Assembly: GCA_035578175.1 (NCBI GenBank)
Contig: JAQMRL010000040.1
Span: forward strand, 496,001 to 560,000
DNA: 64,000 nt
Reading direction: 5' to 3'
Source: Catonia carolina
Lineage: Eukaryota; Arthropoda; Insecta; Hemiptera; Achilidae
Position 1 is the stretch's first letter; every line of letters starts with the position of its first letter. This document shows, one piece after another, positions 10,990 through 20,755 of this stretch. Both the position numbers and the translations under genes were made by a program. The notes beneath the pieces were generated by a model. That model was not told where the DNA came from and did no database searches. It saw only the letters and a program-made list of their open reading frames with translations.

Positions 10990-11943
10990 CTTATTACTTT
11001 CTCTTTCCTATATGAATATATAGGAAGGAAAGTATTGTTTTCATGTCGATTTTTCGAAATCGAGTTTTCACCGGATCTATACGTTTTCAGACCCCCTGAA
11101 CCCAAAAAACATGTTTTAGCGATTGGTCTGTGTGTGTATGTGTGTGTGTGTGTGTGTGAACAGAATATCTTAAGAACGGAACATCGTACGAACTTGAAAC
11201 TTGAAACTTAAGTTACATATCACTACCGGACCCGACACGAACATTTTCATCAAAATCGGTCAACCGGAAGTAGTAGTTTATTCGTATAATTTTTCACTTT
11301 TTTGCGATTTTCTCAAAAACTAGTCCTACGATTTTTTTTTAAATCAACTGGTTTACTACGTTTTTTATGTTCTACAATATAGGGTAGGCGCCATGTTTCC
11401 TGAAATTCTGCTTGAGGCTGTTTTTACGTAAAAACATTTTCTTTTTAAGATTGCGGCTTTAATATGCATTTTAGCGCAAAACGTTTTATAATAAAAGTTG
11501 TAGAGAATGTAAAATTCTACAACTTTTATTTCAAACATTTTTTTTGTATAACGCTTAGTTTAGCGGTAATTTGCGATTTTCTGTTTTTTTTTCTCACGAA
11601 AACGTGAGAAAAATCGATTTTTTTAACATTTCGGTCTTAGTATGCATTTTACGACAAAAGTGTATATAATTAAATTTATAGAAAATTAAAAGATCTACAA
11701 CTTTTGTTTAGAGCATTTTTCTCTACAGAGCCTAGTTTAGCGTGAAAGCGTGATTTTCCGTATTTTTAAGCCAAACTGAGTTCGATTGTCATTTTGCGTC
11801 ATTCACTCATGATTAAAATAAGGTTATGTTTATTGAGGTTAGTTTTTGTTTATTTCTAATATTTTATTAATAATGTTAGGTTTATTATTAATTATTTGCA
11901 TTGGCAAGAGAAAGTTGTGTGAGTGTTTCACACCAGATTTTTT
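10990..11943 (+). mobile_element. HX element, full copy (reference copy for hairpins)
   Basis: Well-preserved copy, with one T in place of G in the left 13-mer. In order: CCTATATGAATATATAGG (11007), TCGATTTTTCGAAATCGA (11046), (TG)n (~11128-11158), GTTTTTACGTAAAAAC (11420), a long AAAAGTTGTAGA stem (11491-11529), TTTCTCACG-loop-CGTGAGAAA (11590-11611), GGCAAGAGAAAGT and the hairpin at 11917-11933. All the stems are visible by eye. Confidence 0.92.
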
Positions 11944-12124
11944 TATTATGCGACGATAGGTACAGGAAATATTGTTTAGATTTGGCTATTCTGTTTTTAC
12001 GTTTTAGGTTACATTTATACAAATAAAAGTAATTTAATTCGTTAAAACTCATTCCGTTTCTTTTCATTTTAATTCTTTACATTTTATTCATAATTGTGTA
12101 GTGTTGTTGTTATAGTAAATTATA
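11944..12124. other. Spacer, no feature seen
   Basis: Short AT-rich interval between an HX copy and a mariner element. Confidence 0.4.
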
Positions 12125-13277
12125 GGGTGATTCAAAAAGAGCGCCGGTTTTGATATATCAAATTAAGAGATTTATTTTATTGAAAAACTGAAAATAAATA
12201 CATCAACAAGTTCATCTTACCTTCCGATTTCATGTATGAAAAATGATGTCATGCATGTGTCCTCCTCTACTGCGCTGGCACGCATCAACTCTGTCCATGA
12301 AATTGGATATTACTGCACGACAAGTTTCGACTTCCATTTGCCCGATAACCCGTCGAATTTCCTCCTTCAAGTCATTGATGTTTCGGGGTTTATTGGCATA
12401 CACCAATGACTTCAGATGACCCCAAAGATGAAAGTCACAAGGCGTCAAGTCACACGACCTTGGTGGCCATTGATGGTCGGAATTACGAGAAATGATGCGA
12501 TCCTGGAACCGTTCACGGAGCAACAACATTGTTTCTCGTGCAGCGTGAAATTGCAGCGTGACGCGAGGGTTTTCTAAACCCCACATACGGCAGTTCTGTT
12601 TATTAACAAAACCGTTTAAGTGGAAGTGCGCCTCATCACTGAAAATGATTTTGTTTGCGAAGGTGTCATCATCCTGCCGTTTTCTCAATACCCAGTCAAC
12701 AAACTGTCGTCTCTTCTGGTGGTCTGCCACTTTCAAATGTTGCGTCAACTGAATTTTATACGGGTGATATTGGAGATCGTACCGAAGAATTCTCCGTACA
12801 GAAGAACATCGTAAACCCAATTGTTGAGAACGGCGACGTATTGATTTTGCTGGGCTAACAGCCACACTGTCACGAACCAACGCAACGTTCTGCTCAGTTC
12901 GGCCAGAACGACGACGTCCAGAACTTTTCAGGTCGACTGTTGAACCCGTCTCAAAAAACTTTTTCATGAGCCTGCGAACTGTTGATTCATTCGGTGCTTC
13001 ATTACGTCCTAGAGTACCGCGAAGTCGCCTGACAGTAGCCGCATAACTCTCTCCACTCTGGTAAAATGTTTTGACGATTAACACTCGTTGTGCAATAGTA
13101 AACTTCTCCATGGTTAGACACAGACTGCGAGAGTACTACACTGCGAACAAGAGAAACTACAACTGAATCGTCAATCGGAATGTTCTCCGAAATAGAAATG
13201 AGGTCTAACAATGTTGCCAACCGATAAACAAAAATATACCAGCCGTTTAAAAACTGGCGCTCTTTTTTAATCACCCT
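12125..13277 (-). mobile_element. Mariner-type element M3, copy 1
   Basis: Termini GGGTGATTCAAAAAGAGCGC and its near inverse at 13250-13276 give TIRs of about 25 bp. TA precedes the left end; the right flank TTTA is a slightly altered target site. It encodes one open but internally deleted transposase on the minus strand. Confidence 0.9.
12230..13111 (-). pseudogene. Mariner-type transposase, in-frame deletion of second catalytic Asp
   Basis: Open frame of 293 codons from MEKFTIAQRVLIVKTFYQSG to GGHMHDIIFHT. Residues 1-120 are the DNA-binding region (helix-turn-helix, then SSGRRRSGRTEQNV linker). IIFSDEAHFHLNGFVNKQNC carries the first catalytic Asp. At about residue 188 NPRVTLQ runs directly into FHAARETMLLLRERF, so the ~50-60 residues with the FQQDG motif are missing although the frame stays open. 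The third motif reads PPRSCDLTPCDFHLWG. The protein could bind DNA but not catalyse transposition. Such truncated transposases can act as repressors in other mariner systems; that role here is conjecture. Confidence 0.85.
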
Positions 13278-13408
13278 TTAGTTATCTATCCGTGTATTAT
13301 AAGTTCATCATGCCGACCGTTTGAAAGCAGCAGAAAACAATTCCAAATGCGGAACGGAATTTTATTTTAATTGTTATTAGGTTTTGTAAAATTGTTGTAA
13401 AATTGTTG
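13278..13408. other. Short spacer
   Basis: AT-rich DNA between the mariner element and an R repeat; nothing recognised. Confidence 0.4.
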
Positions 13409-13782
13409 TGTCAAATTATTTACACTCAATCTGTTCGTTGCAGGGCTAAAATAAATAGTTGTGTTTCTTATCACATGGTCAGCCAATTAAATGACTGAAT
13501 CATTTAACAACAGAAGAGGTAGAGGTGTACTGTGACACTAATCAGAGTTATCTCCTCTGAAAGTAATGAATTTCACTACACAGCCAGGCCCTGTGGTGAT
13601 TGAAGTGAAGGTGTCATTTGCAGAGTGGAAAATATGTGCTTTTCGAAAGGCCCGGCATGCTGATAAGCGTACTTTTCCACTCAGTGAGGAAGGCAATGGT
13701 AAACCACCTCACTCCTCGTTTTACTTAGTAAAACCTCTACAGGTTCAAACCAGCCTTCCGGCTGATGACCTAAACAACAACA
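13409..13782 (-). mobile_element. R-repeat retroposon
   Basis: Reverse copy from GTCAAATTATTTACACTCAA to CTAAACAACAACAA. The long open frame across it recurs in other copies only because the repeat is conserved. I see no protein signature. Confidence 0.85.
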
Positions 13783-13828
13783 AGTGTTGTAAAGAAGAAG
13801 CAAAAAATAAACTATTATTTATACTACA

Positions 13829-14160
13829 CGAACCCACCGGGTTGATCTAGAGGTAAAGTCGTCGCTAAAATCAGCTGTTTAACACAGCTGATTTTTGGAG
13901 ACGAAGGTTCCTGGTTCAAATCCTAGCAAAGGTAGTTACTTTTATACGGATTTGAATATTAGACAGTGGTTACCGGTGTACTTTGATGGTTGGGGTTCAA
14001 TTAACCATACTCTCTAAGGAGTGGTCGACCTGGGTCTGTACAAGACTACACCTCATTTACACGTCATACATATCATCCTCATCTCATTGGGTCATGGGGT
14101 TGCTTATTGTTCTGAATTGAACACATTGCAACGTACACATATTAGGAATTAAAAAAAAAA
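13829..14160 (+). mobile_element. tRNA-derived SINE (type A), full-length
   Basis: A tRNA-like head has an A-box-like TGATCTAGAGGTAAAG and a B box GGTTCAAATCC at 13913-13923. The body ends in a poly(A) run at 14152-14163. Transcription would use internal Pol III promoters. It is followed by an (AT)n tract. Confidence 0.82.
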
Positions 14161-14183
14161 AAATATATATATATATATATATA
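14161..14183. repeat. (AT)n microsatellite
   Basis: About eleven AT dinucleotides between the SINE tail and a mariner end. It supplied the TA target of the mariner; TATATA recurs on the other side at 15125. Confidence 0.85.
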
Positions 14184-15124
14184 ACGGGTGATTCAAAAAG
14201 AGCGCCGGTTTTTAAACGGCTGGTAAATTTTTGTTTATCGGTTGGCAACATTGTTAGACCTCATTTCTATTTCGGAGAACATTCCGATTGACGATTCAGT
14301 TGTAGTTTCTCTTGTTCGCAGTGTAATACTCTCGCAGTCTCTGTCTAACCATGGAGAAGTTTACTATTGCGCAACGAGTGTTAATCGTCAAAACATTTTA
14401 CCAGAGTGGAGAGAGTTATGCGGCTACTGTCAGGCGACTTCGCGGTACTCTAGGACGTATGAAGCACCGAATGAATCAACAGTTCGCAGGCTCATGAAAA
14501 AGTTTTTTGAGACGGGTTCAACAGTCGACCTTAAAAGTTCTGGACGTCGTCGTTCTGGCCGAACTGAGCAGAACGTTGCGTTGGTTCGTGAGTGCGGCTG
14601 TTAGCCCAGCAAAATCAATACGTCGCCGTTCTCAACAATTGGGTTTAAGATGTTCTTCTGCACGGAGAATTCTTCGGTACGATCTCCAATATCACCCGTA
14701 TAAAATTCAGTTGACGCAACATTTGAAAGTGGCAGACCACCAGAAGAGACGACAGTTTGTTGACTGGGTATTGAGAAAACGGCAGGATGATGACATCTTC
14801 GCAAACAAAATCATTTTCAGTGATGAGGCGCACTTCCACTTAAACGGTTTTGTTAATAAACAGAACTGCCGTATGTGGGGTTTAGAAACCCCACATACGG
14901 AAACTTGTCCCACATAGTCGAAACTTGTCGTGCAGTAATATCCAATTTCATGGACAGAGTTGATGCGTGCCAGCGCAGTAGAGGAAGACACATGCATGAC
15001 ATCATTTTTCATACATAAAATCGGAAGGTAAGATGAACTTGTTGATGTATTTATTTTCAGTTTTTCAATAAAATAAATCTCTTAATTTGATATCTCAAAA
15101 CCGGCGCTCTTTTTGAATCACCCT
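14184..15124 (+). mobile_element. Mariner-type element M3, copy 2 (deleted)
   Basis: Same TIRs as copy 1 (CGGGTGATTCAAAAAGAGCG and inverse). It has lost the stretch between the first catalytic motif and the C-terminus. A perfect 15-bp inverted repeat sits at the deletion joint (14869-14900). Confidence 0.88.
14351..15016 (+). pseudogene. Mariner-type transposase remnant, frameshifted
   Basis: Begins MEKFTIAQRVLIVKTF as in copy 1. It loses frame near 14458 (one base missing in GGACGTATGAAGC) and again near 14590. It continues through PAKSIRRRSQQLG to IIFSDEAHFHLNGFVNKQNC, then hits the deletion at 14884. The C-terminal FMDRVDACQRS block resumes at about 14950. The second and third catalytic motifs are gone. 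Confidence 0.85.
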
Positions 15125-15404
15125 ATATATATATATATACTACACAGTTGCACGTTTTTAGAAATGTACGTACAATTGTAGTACGCTAGCAGCAGCGCAC
15201 TGCCGACACAGACCCGGGTTCACCTCGTCGTTACATATGATCAGTACATAGAACGTACAGGCTGGTCGCCCGCCGCTATCTCTTTACTACTCAGGGACGG
15301 GTGGGGGAGACCCGGCCGTGCATATTTGCTGATATCTCCGTTGTCATGGCAACCCACACACAACGCTGTATGTGTAATAGGTAGAGAAGCGGTGGCCACC
15401 CGTT
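15125..15404. promoter_or_regulatory. GC-richer island with an X-box-like palindrome
   Basis: Unlike its AT-rich surroundings, 15150-15400 is GC-rich and not part of any repeat family seen here. GTTGTCATGGCAAC at 15340-15353 fits the RFX X-box pattern (GTNNYCAT..GNAAC). It could be a promoter fragment. No adjacent gene was identified, so the regulatory role is inference. Confidence 0.3.
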
Positions 15405-15792
15405 TACTTGGAATTTTTTACCTTTCTTTACTTGGGCAATTATTACGTATATTAGAGTAATTACAACCCACGGGAGGTCTTTTCAATTATCGCCCCTGCT
15501 GTATAATTTGTTACATTTTATGGATACTTCGTATGTAATCAGTACTTTTATTTCTATAATAACGTGAAAAATATAAAAGAAACCATACATCAATATTGTA
15601 CTTGGAATTTTTACCTTTCTTTACTTGGGCATTTATTACGTATATTAGAGTAATTACAACCCACGGGGGGGTCTTTTCAATTATCGCCCCTGCTGTATAA
15701 TTTGTTACATTTTATGGATACTTCGTATGTAATCAGTACTTTTATTTCTATAATAACGTGAAAAATATTTAAAAAAACCATACATCAATATT
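15405..15792. repeat. 194-bp tandem duplication
   Basis: TACTTGGAATTTTT-ACC starts at 15405 and again at 15599. The two units are near-identical through CCATACATCAATATTG. No coding content is recognised; 15793-16010 is AT-rich and featureless. Confidence 0.9.
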
Positions 15793-16013
15793 GTTCAAGT
15801 TAACGTTGAATTATTTTACTGAAAATTATTAAATTATTTATTAATATTCAATTTAATTATGTTAAATTAATTTCATGATGTCATGTACTCAATGAGTTTA
15901 TATTTCATTATTACATACAGTTCACAATATTGAGAAAAAACAATCTATTTACCCTACTTTATGCCTTAACTTGAACAATATTGGTGTAGGATTTTTTAAA
16001 ATACTTCTTCCGT

Positions 16014-16155
16014 TTTAACTTTCTCTTGCCTATAGGGTCTATGAATATATAGGAAGGAAAGTATTGTTTTCATGTCGATTTTTCGAAATCGAGTTTTCAC
16101 CGGATCTATACGTTTTCAGACCCCCTGTACCCAAAAAACATGTTTTTAGCGATTG

Positions 16156-16212
<57 letters not shown>

Positions 16213-17021
16213 TGTGTGTGTGTGTGTGTGTCTGTGTGTGAACAGAATATCTCAAGAACGGAACATCGTACGGACTTGAAACTTAAGTTACATACCACTA
16301 CCGGACCCGACACGAACATTTTCATCAAAATCGGTCAACCGGAAGTAGTAGTTTATTCGTGTAATTTTTCACTTTTTTGCGATTTTCTCAAAAACTGGTC
16401 CTACGATTTTTTTAAAAATCGCCTTATTTACTAAACATTTTATTCTCTACAAGATAGGGTAGGCGCCATGTTTGCTGAAATTCTGGGTAAGGCTGTTTTC
16501 ACGTAAAAACATTTTCTTTTTAAGATTGCGGCTTTAATATGCATTTTAGCGCAAAATGTTATATAATAAAAGTTGTAGAGAATTTGAAAACCTACAACTT
16601 TTATTTCAAGTTTTTTTTTGTAAAACGCTTAGTTTAGCGGTAATTAGCGATTTTCTGTTTTTTTTTCTCACGAAAACGTGTGAAAAATCGATTTTTTTTA
16701 AGATTTCGGCCTTAGTATGCATTTTACGACAAAAACGTATATAATTAAATATATAAAAAATTAAAAGATTTACAACTTTTATTAAGAGCATTTTTTTCTA
16801 CAGAGCCTAGTTTAGAGAGAAAGAGTGATTTTCCGTATTTCTAAGCCAAACTGAGGTCGATTTTCATTTTGCGTGTTTCACTCATAATTGAAATATGGTT
16901 ATATTTTTGAGGGTAGTTGTTTGTTTATTTCTAATGTTTTATTACTAATGTTAGGTTTATTGTTAATTATTTATATTGGCAAGAGAAAGTTGTGTGAGTG
17001 TTTCACACCAGATTTTTATCG
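16014..17021 (+). mobile_element. HX element, full copy
   Basis: Complete ends and a long (TG)n array at 16158-16240 with AG and TC interruptions. Followed by a 255-bp segment (17022-17276) that is repeated at 18215-18480. Confidence 0.9.
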
Positions 17022-17276
17022 GTACAAATACCACAGGTGGTACTGTACTAGACGGTAGCGGTCATACGCAGTTGCTGTGAGATATAAGATGAGTGATGAC
17101 GTATAGTCTGGTCCCCAACAACTCGGCCGGTGCGTAGTAACTGTAGGATGTTTGCATTGTCTTTATAAACATAGCTGTTCAGGTATGTTTACACGGGAAA
17201 TCGATTTTAATTTTAATAATTCTTCGTTTGCGGCATAAAGTTTTTCTCAAGTAACTTTTTCTTCTTTCAATTCAGC
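17022..17276 (-). pseudogene. Duplicated fragment of the THAP gene (coiled-coil exon)
   Basis: Near-identical to 18215-18480 (CAGGTGGTACT, GGTCCCCAACAACTCG, then TTTCTTCTTTCAATTCAG). On the minus strand it encodes part of the coiled-coil segment AELKEEKVT-stop-EKL of the THAP gene. Its sequence stops at CATTTTTAC where an HX element starts. Confidence 0.75.
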
Positions 17277-18214
17277 ATTTTTACTTTCTCTTGCCTATAT
17301 GAATATATAGGAAGGAAAGTATTGTTTTCATGTCGATTTTAAGAAATCGAGTTTTCACCGGATCTATACGTTTTCAGACCCCCTGAACCCACACAAACAT
17401 GTTTTTAGCGATTGGTCTGTGTGTGTGTGTGTGTGTGAACAGAATATCTCAAGAACGGAACATCGTACGAACTTGAAACTTGAAACTTAAGTTACATACC
17501 ACTACCGGACGCGACACGAACATTTTCATCAAAATCGGTCAACCGGAAGTAGTAGTTTATTCGTATAATTTTTCAGTTTTTTGGGGTTTTCTCAAAAACT
17601 GGTCCTACGATTTTTTTTAAAATCGCCTATTTTACTCAATTTTTTATTCTCTACAAGATAGGGTAGGCGTCATGTTTGCTGAAATTCTGGGTGAGGCTGT
17701 TTTCACGTAAAAACGTTGTTTTTTTAAGATTACAGCTTTAATATGCATTTTAGCGCAAAACTTTATATAATAAAAGTTGTACAGAATTGAAAATTCTACA
17801 ACTTTTATTTCAAACAATTTTTTGTATAACGCTTAGTTTAGCGGTAATTTGCGATTTTCTGTTTTTTTTCTCACGAAAATGTGTGAAAAATTGATTTTTT
17901 TAAGATTTCGGCCTTAGTATGCATTTTACGACAAAACTGTATATAATTTAATTTATAGAAAATTAAAAGATCTACAACTTTTATTTAAAGCATTTTTCTC
18001 TACAGAGCCTAGTTTAGAGAGAAAGAGTGATTTTCCGTATTTCTAAGCCAAACTGAGGTTGATTTTCATTTTGCATCATTCACTCATGATTAAAATAAGG
18101 TTATGTTTTTGAGGTTAGTTTTTTGTTTATTTCTAATATTTTATTATTAATGTTAGGTTTATTGTTAATTATTTATATTGGCAAGAGAAAGTTGTGTGAG
18201 TGTTTCACACCAGA
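17277..18214 (+). mobile_element. HX element, full copy
   Basis: Complete copy with a short (TG)n at 17418-17438. The preceding HX copy plus 255-bp flank and this copy plus flank form two tandem units of ~1.2 kb. Confidence 0.9.
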
Positions 18215-18379
18215 TTTTTATCGGTACAAATACCACAGGTGGTACTATACTAGACGGTAGCGGTCATGCGCTGTTGCTGTGAGATATAAGATGACGTATA
18301 GTCTGGTCCCCAACAACTCGACCGGTGCGTAGTAACGGTAGGATGTTTGCATTGTCTTTATAAACATAGCTGTTCAGGT

Positions 18380-18987
18380 ATGTTTACACGGGAAATCGAT
18401 TTTAATTTTAATAATTCTTCGTTTGCGGCCTGAAGTTTTTCTCAAGTAACTTTTTCTTCTTTCAATTCAGCATTTTTACGTTTTAAGAGATCAGTTTTCT
18501 CTGACTGAGCACAACATCAAAACTTGGCGGTTTTTCATTAAAACGAGGCCTACCTTTCTCTACGGCTATTCCTTCATTTTGTGAACTGCCTGTGTTGTAA
18601 TTGGATGATGAGTTTAAAAAATATCATAAACTTCCTTACAAGCGTATCGTTTCTCTGCTCGATTTTACGTTCACTACAAGTCGGGTTTACCGGACGTAAA
18701 ACGGCACTACAAATCGGCAAATTTAAATGGGGAACTGAGTTGGTCTTTAGGACACGTCTTAATGGAAGATGTAGCAGCAACTCAGACTTTAAATCGCGTA
18801 CATAATCAGATTCGTCGAAATGTAGTAAACACACGCGACTACTAACAGCAGAAAATGAATCGGCCCGCTTGCAAGCATTTATCCACTTCAATCTAGTTTC
18901 AATGGCCTTTGGACAACGATGAAATTTAAAGCCCAGCTCCGTTTTGTATCTATCGTGATTGGATCACCCGGCAGTCGCACAACCCAT
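18380..18987 (-). pseudogene. THAP-domain and coiled-coil protein gene, disrupted
   Basis: Exon 1 (18987-18640, 116 codons) starts MGCATAG and encodes a THAP zinc-finger domain: first Cys at residue 3, KFHRCPKA, IETRLKWINACKRADSFSA, then VCLLHFDESDY with the second Cys/His pair, and a TNSVPHLNLP segment for the AVP box. Codon 8, where the second zinc Cys should be, is TGA. A donor GTAAGG follows LeuCTT. An acceptor TTGTGCTCAG precedes 18504 in the same phase (0), giving a ~135-bp intron. Exon 2 reads SEKTDLLKRKNAELKEEKVT, a stop, then EKLQAANEELLKLKSIS: a heptad-rich coiled coil. THAP plus coiled coil occurs in host THAP proteins and P-element-type transposases; I cannot tell which. Confidence 0.72.
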
Positions 18988-19009
18988 TATTAAAGACTAG
19001 TATAAAGTA

Positions 19010-19956
19010 CAGTCGAACTCGCTTATAGCGTCATTGAAGGGACAGATTAAATTTTACCGTTATATCCGAGTGACGTTATAACAAAGTTACCTCTTGTGTC
19101 AAAGTAAATCTAACTAAACTAAGAATATTTCGTATACATTACTACTAATTTACGTAATGGGCTAAACGTTTTTTATTTGTGATTTTTAAATCGTAATACC
19201 CTAATAAAATAGATTAATAACCACTCTGTGTAAGTAGGTACTAAATACGTATTATGTACTAAAATACGGAAACCAAAATACATATTTGTATGTACATAAA
19301 CTACATAACGGTACGTTATCTACTTTATTGGAAGAAATCAGTGATTTTCTTTTTGAACACCTCGTTCTGCGAAATAAATCCTCTCCGTAATGTCTCTCGG
19401 TGTCGGTGAAATCTGAAAAAAATTTAAGCCGCTAGCATTGCTTCCTGCAATGTTGGCGTGACTGTGTTCTCTTCATCTTCCTCTTGCTCAGTCACTTCTT
19501 CAGTATTAGAGAATTTTCTTAAATGTGGATAGTCTGATGTGAAAGTTAGGTACAGTGCTACCTACTAAGTGTCACATGTCGCGTAGAGGGTGCAGTCCCA
19601 AAACTGACCTTGACGTAGATCAATCAGTAGTTATAGACACACATATGAACAGCTTAACAAAATCATTTTAATCCCTTCGCACAAGCAAACACTATTCACA
19701 AGTAGACTATTGTACTATATTACTGTATAAGTACTGTCTTTTCCTTTTTCATACAATTTACTGATAAATTATGGCAAGTTCACAATCGTTGTACGTGAAG
19801 TAAAAAATGATTTCATCGGAAAAATTTTGACGTAACAACCGAGTAATTGACGTTAAAACAGGGGTTTTCAGATAGAAGTTTGACGCAACGCCTAAAAAAA
19901 TGACGTTAAGTTCGAGTTGACGTAAAGTCCGAGGCCGTTAAAACCGGGTTCAACTG
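19010..19956 (-). mobile_element. Tigger/pogo-type element, internally deleted
   Basis: Ends CAGTCGAACTCGCTTATAGC and, inverted, CAGTTGAACCCGGTTTTAAC, with TA on both sides (19008-19009, 19957-19958). The minus strand at 19330-19520 keeps a degraded C-terminal tail typical of Tigger transposases: acidic EEVTEQEEDEENT, PTLQEAML, RETLRRGF. The DDE core is missing. It lies between the THAP exon and a GC-richer segment. Confidence 0.78.
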
Positions 19957-19958
19957 TA

Positions 19959-20130
19959 TTACAGACCGTATTAAGACTAGTAAACAACACAGAACGGATC
20001 GTGCGTCGGCTGTCGCTGGTGACCAGTGACGTCACGAGGCAGGGCTTGTTACTGCGCATATTGTTGATGATCCCTGCCGTCTAGTAAATAACCGTGACAA
20101 ATAAGAAATATCCACAAAATGTGATAAATT
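19959..20130. promoter_or_regulatory. GC-richer segment with CRE-like TGACGTCA
   Basis: GGTGACCAGTGACGTCACGA at about 20018-20037 contains a perfect CRE palindrome in a stretch richer in CG than its neighbours. It lies just upstream of the THAP gene in that gene's orientation, now separated by the Tigger element, so it may be that gene's old promoter. This is positional inference. Confidence 0.3.
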
Positions 20131-20197
20131 ATGCTGGGGGAGGGGGAGGGGATAACACAAAACACCCGAAAGCGCTCTAAGCGGATAGAATAATATT

Positions 20198-20571
20198 GTG
20201 TTAAGGTCAACAGCCGAAAAGGCTGGTTTGAACCTCTAGAGGTTTACTAAGTAAAAACGAGGAGTGAGGTGGTTTACTATTGCCTTCCTCACCGAGTTGA
20301 AAGAGTATACTTATCAGCATGCCGGGCCCTCTGAAAAGCACACATATTTTCCACCCAGCAAATGACACCTTTTCACTTCATTCACCACAGGGTCTGGCTG
20401 TATAGTGAAATTCATTACTCTCAGAGGAGATAACTCTTAGTAGTGTCTTTTACACCTGTACCTCTTCTGTTCTTAAATAGTTCAGTCATATAATTGGCTG
20501 ACTATGTAATCAGAATAAGAACTATTTTTTGTAGCCCTGGAACCAACTGATCGAGTGCAAATAATTCAACA
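20198..20571 (+). mobile_element. R-repeat retroposon
   Basis: Diverged copy with the distal part (GATCGAGTGCAAATAATTCA) retained. 20572-20755 is AT-rich with nothing recognised. Confidence 0.8.
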
Positions 20572-20755
20572 CTTACAATAATATTACGTACTTTTTTACA
20601 CGACACTTGGTCATTTATTGTAAAACAAAAGATAATTATAACAGAAATAATAGGTATTTAGTGATTGAAATAAATGTGAATACGTGAAGAGGCTCTTCAC
20701 CTGAATAGGCTCTGCTGCCACAGACGCCAATAGATCTGCTCCGAATTTTAGTTTA

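Noticed and set aside
12558..12858. Small plus-strand open frames
   Set aside because: Antisense shadows of the mariner transposase on the other strand.
13566..13850. 94-codon open frame (also at 29193 and 49716)
   Set aside because: It lies within the R repeat and recurs because the repeat is conserved; no protein signature, and frames are broken in several copies.
13829..13935. Possible tRNA gene
   Set aside because: The head is part of a SINE that recurs at 2052-2385; arms do not fold as a full cloverleaf by eye.
18581..18805. 74-codon plus-strand frame
   Set aside because: Antisense to the THAP exon, whose minus-strand reading has clear domain motifs.
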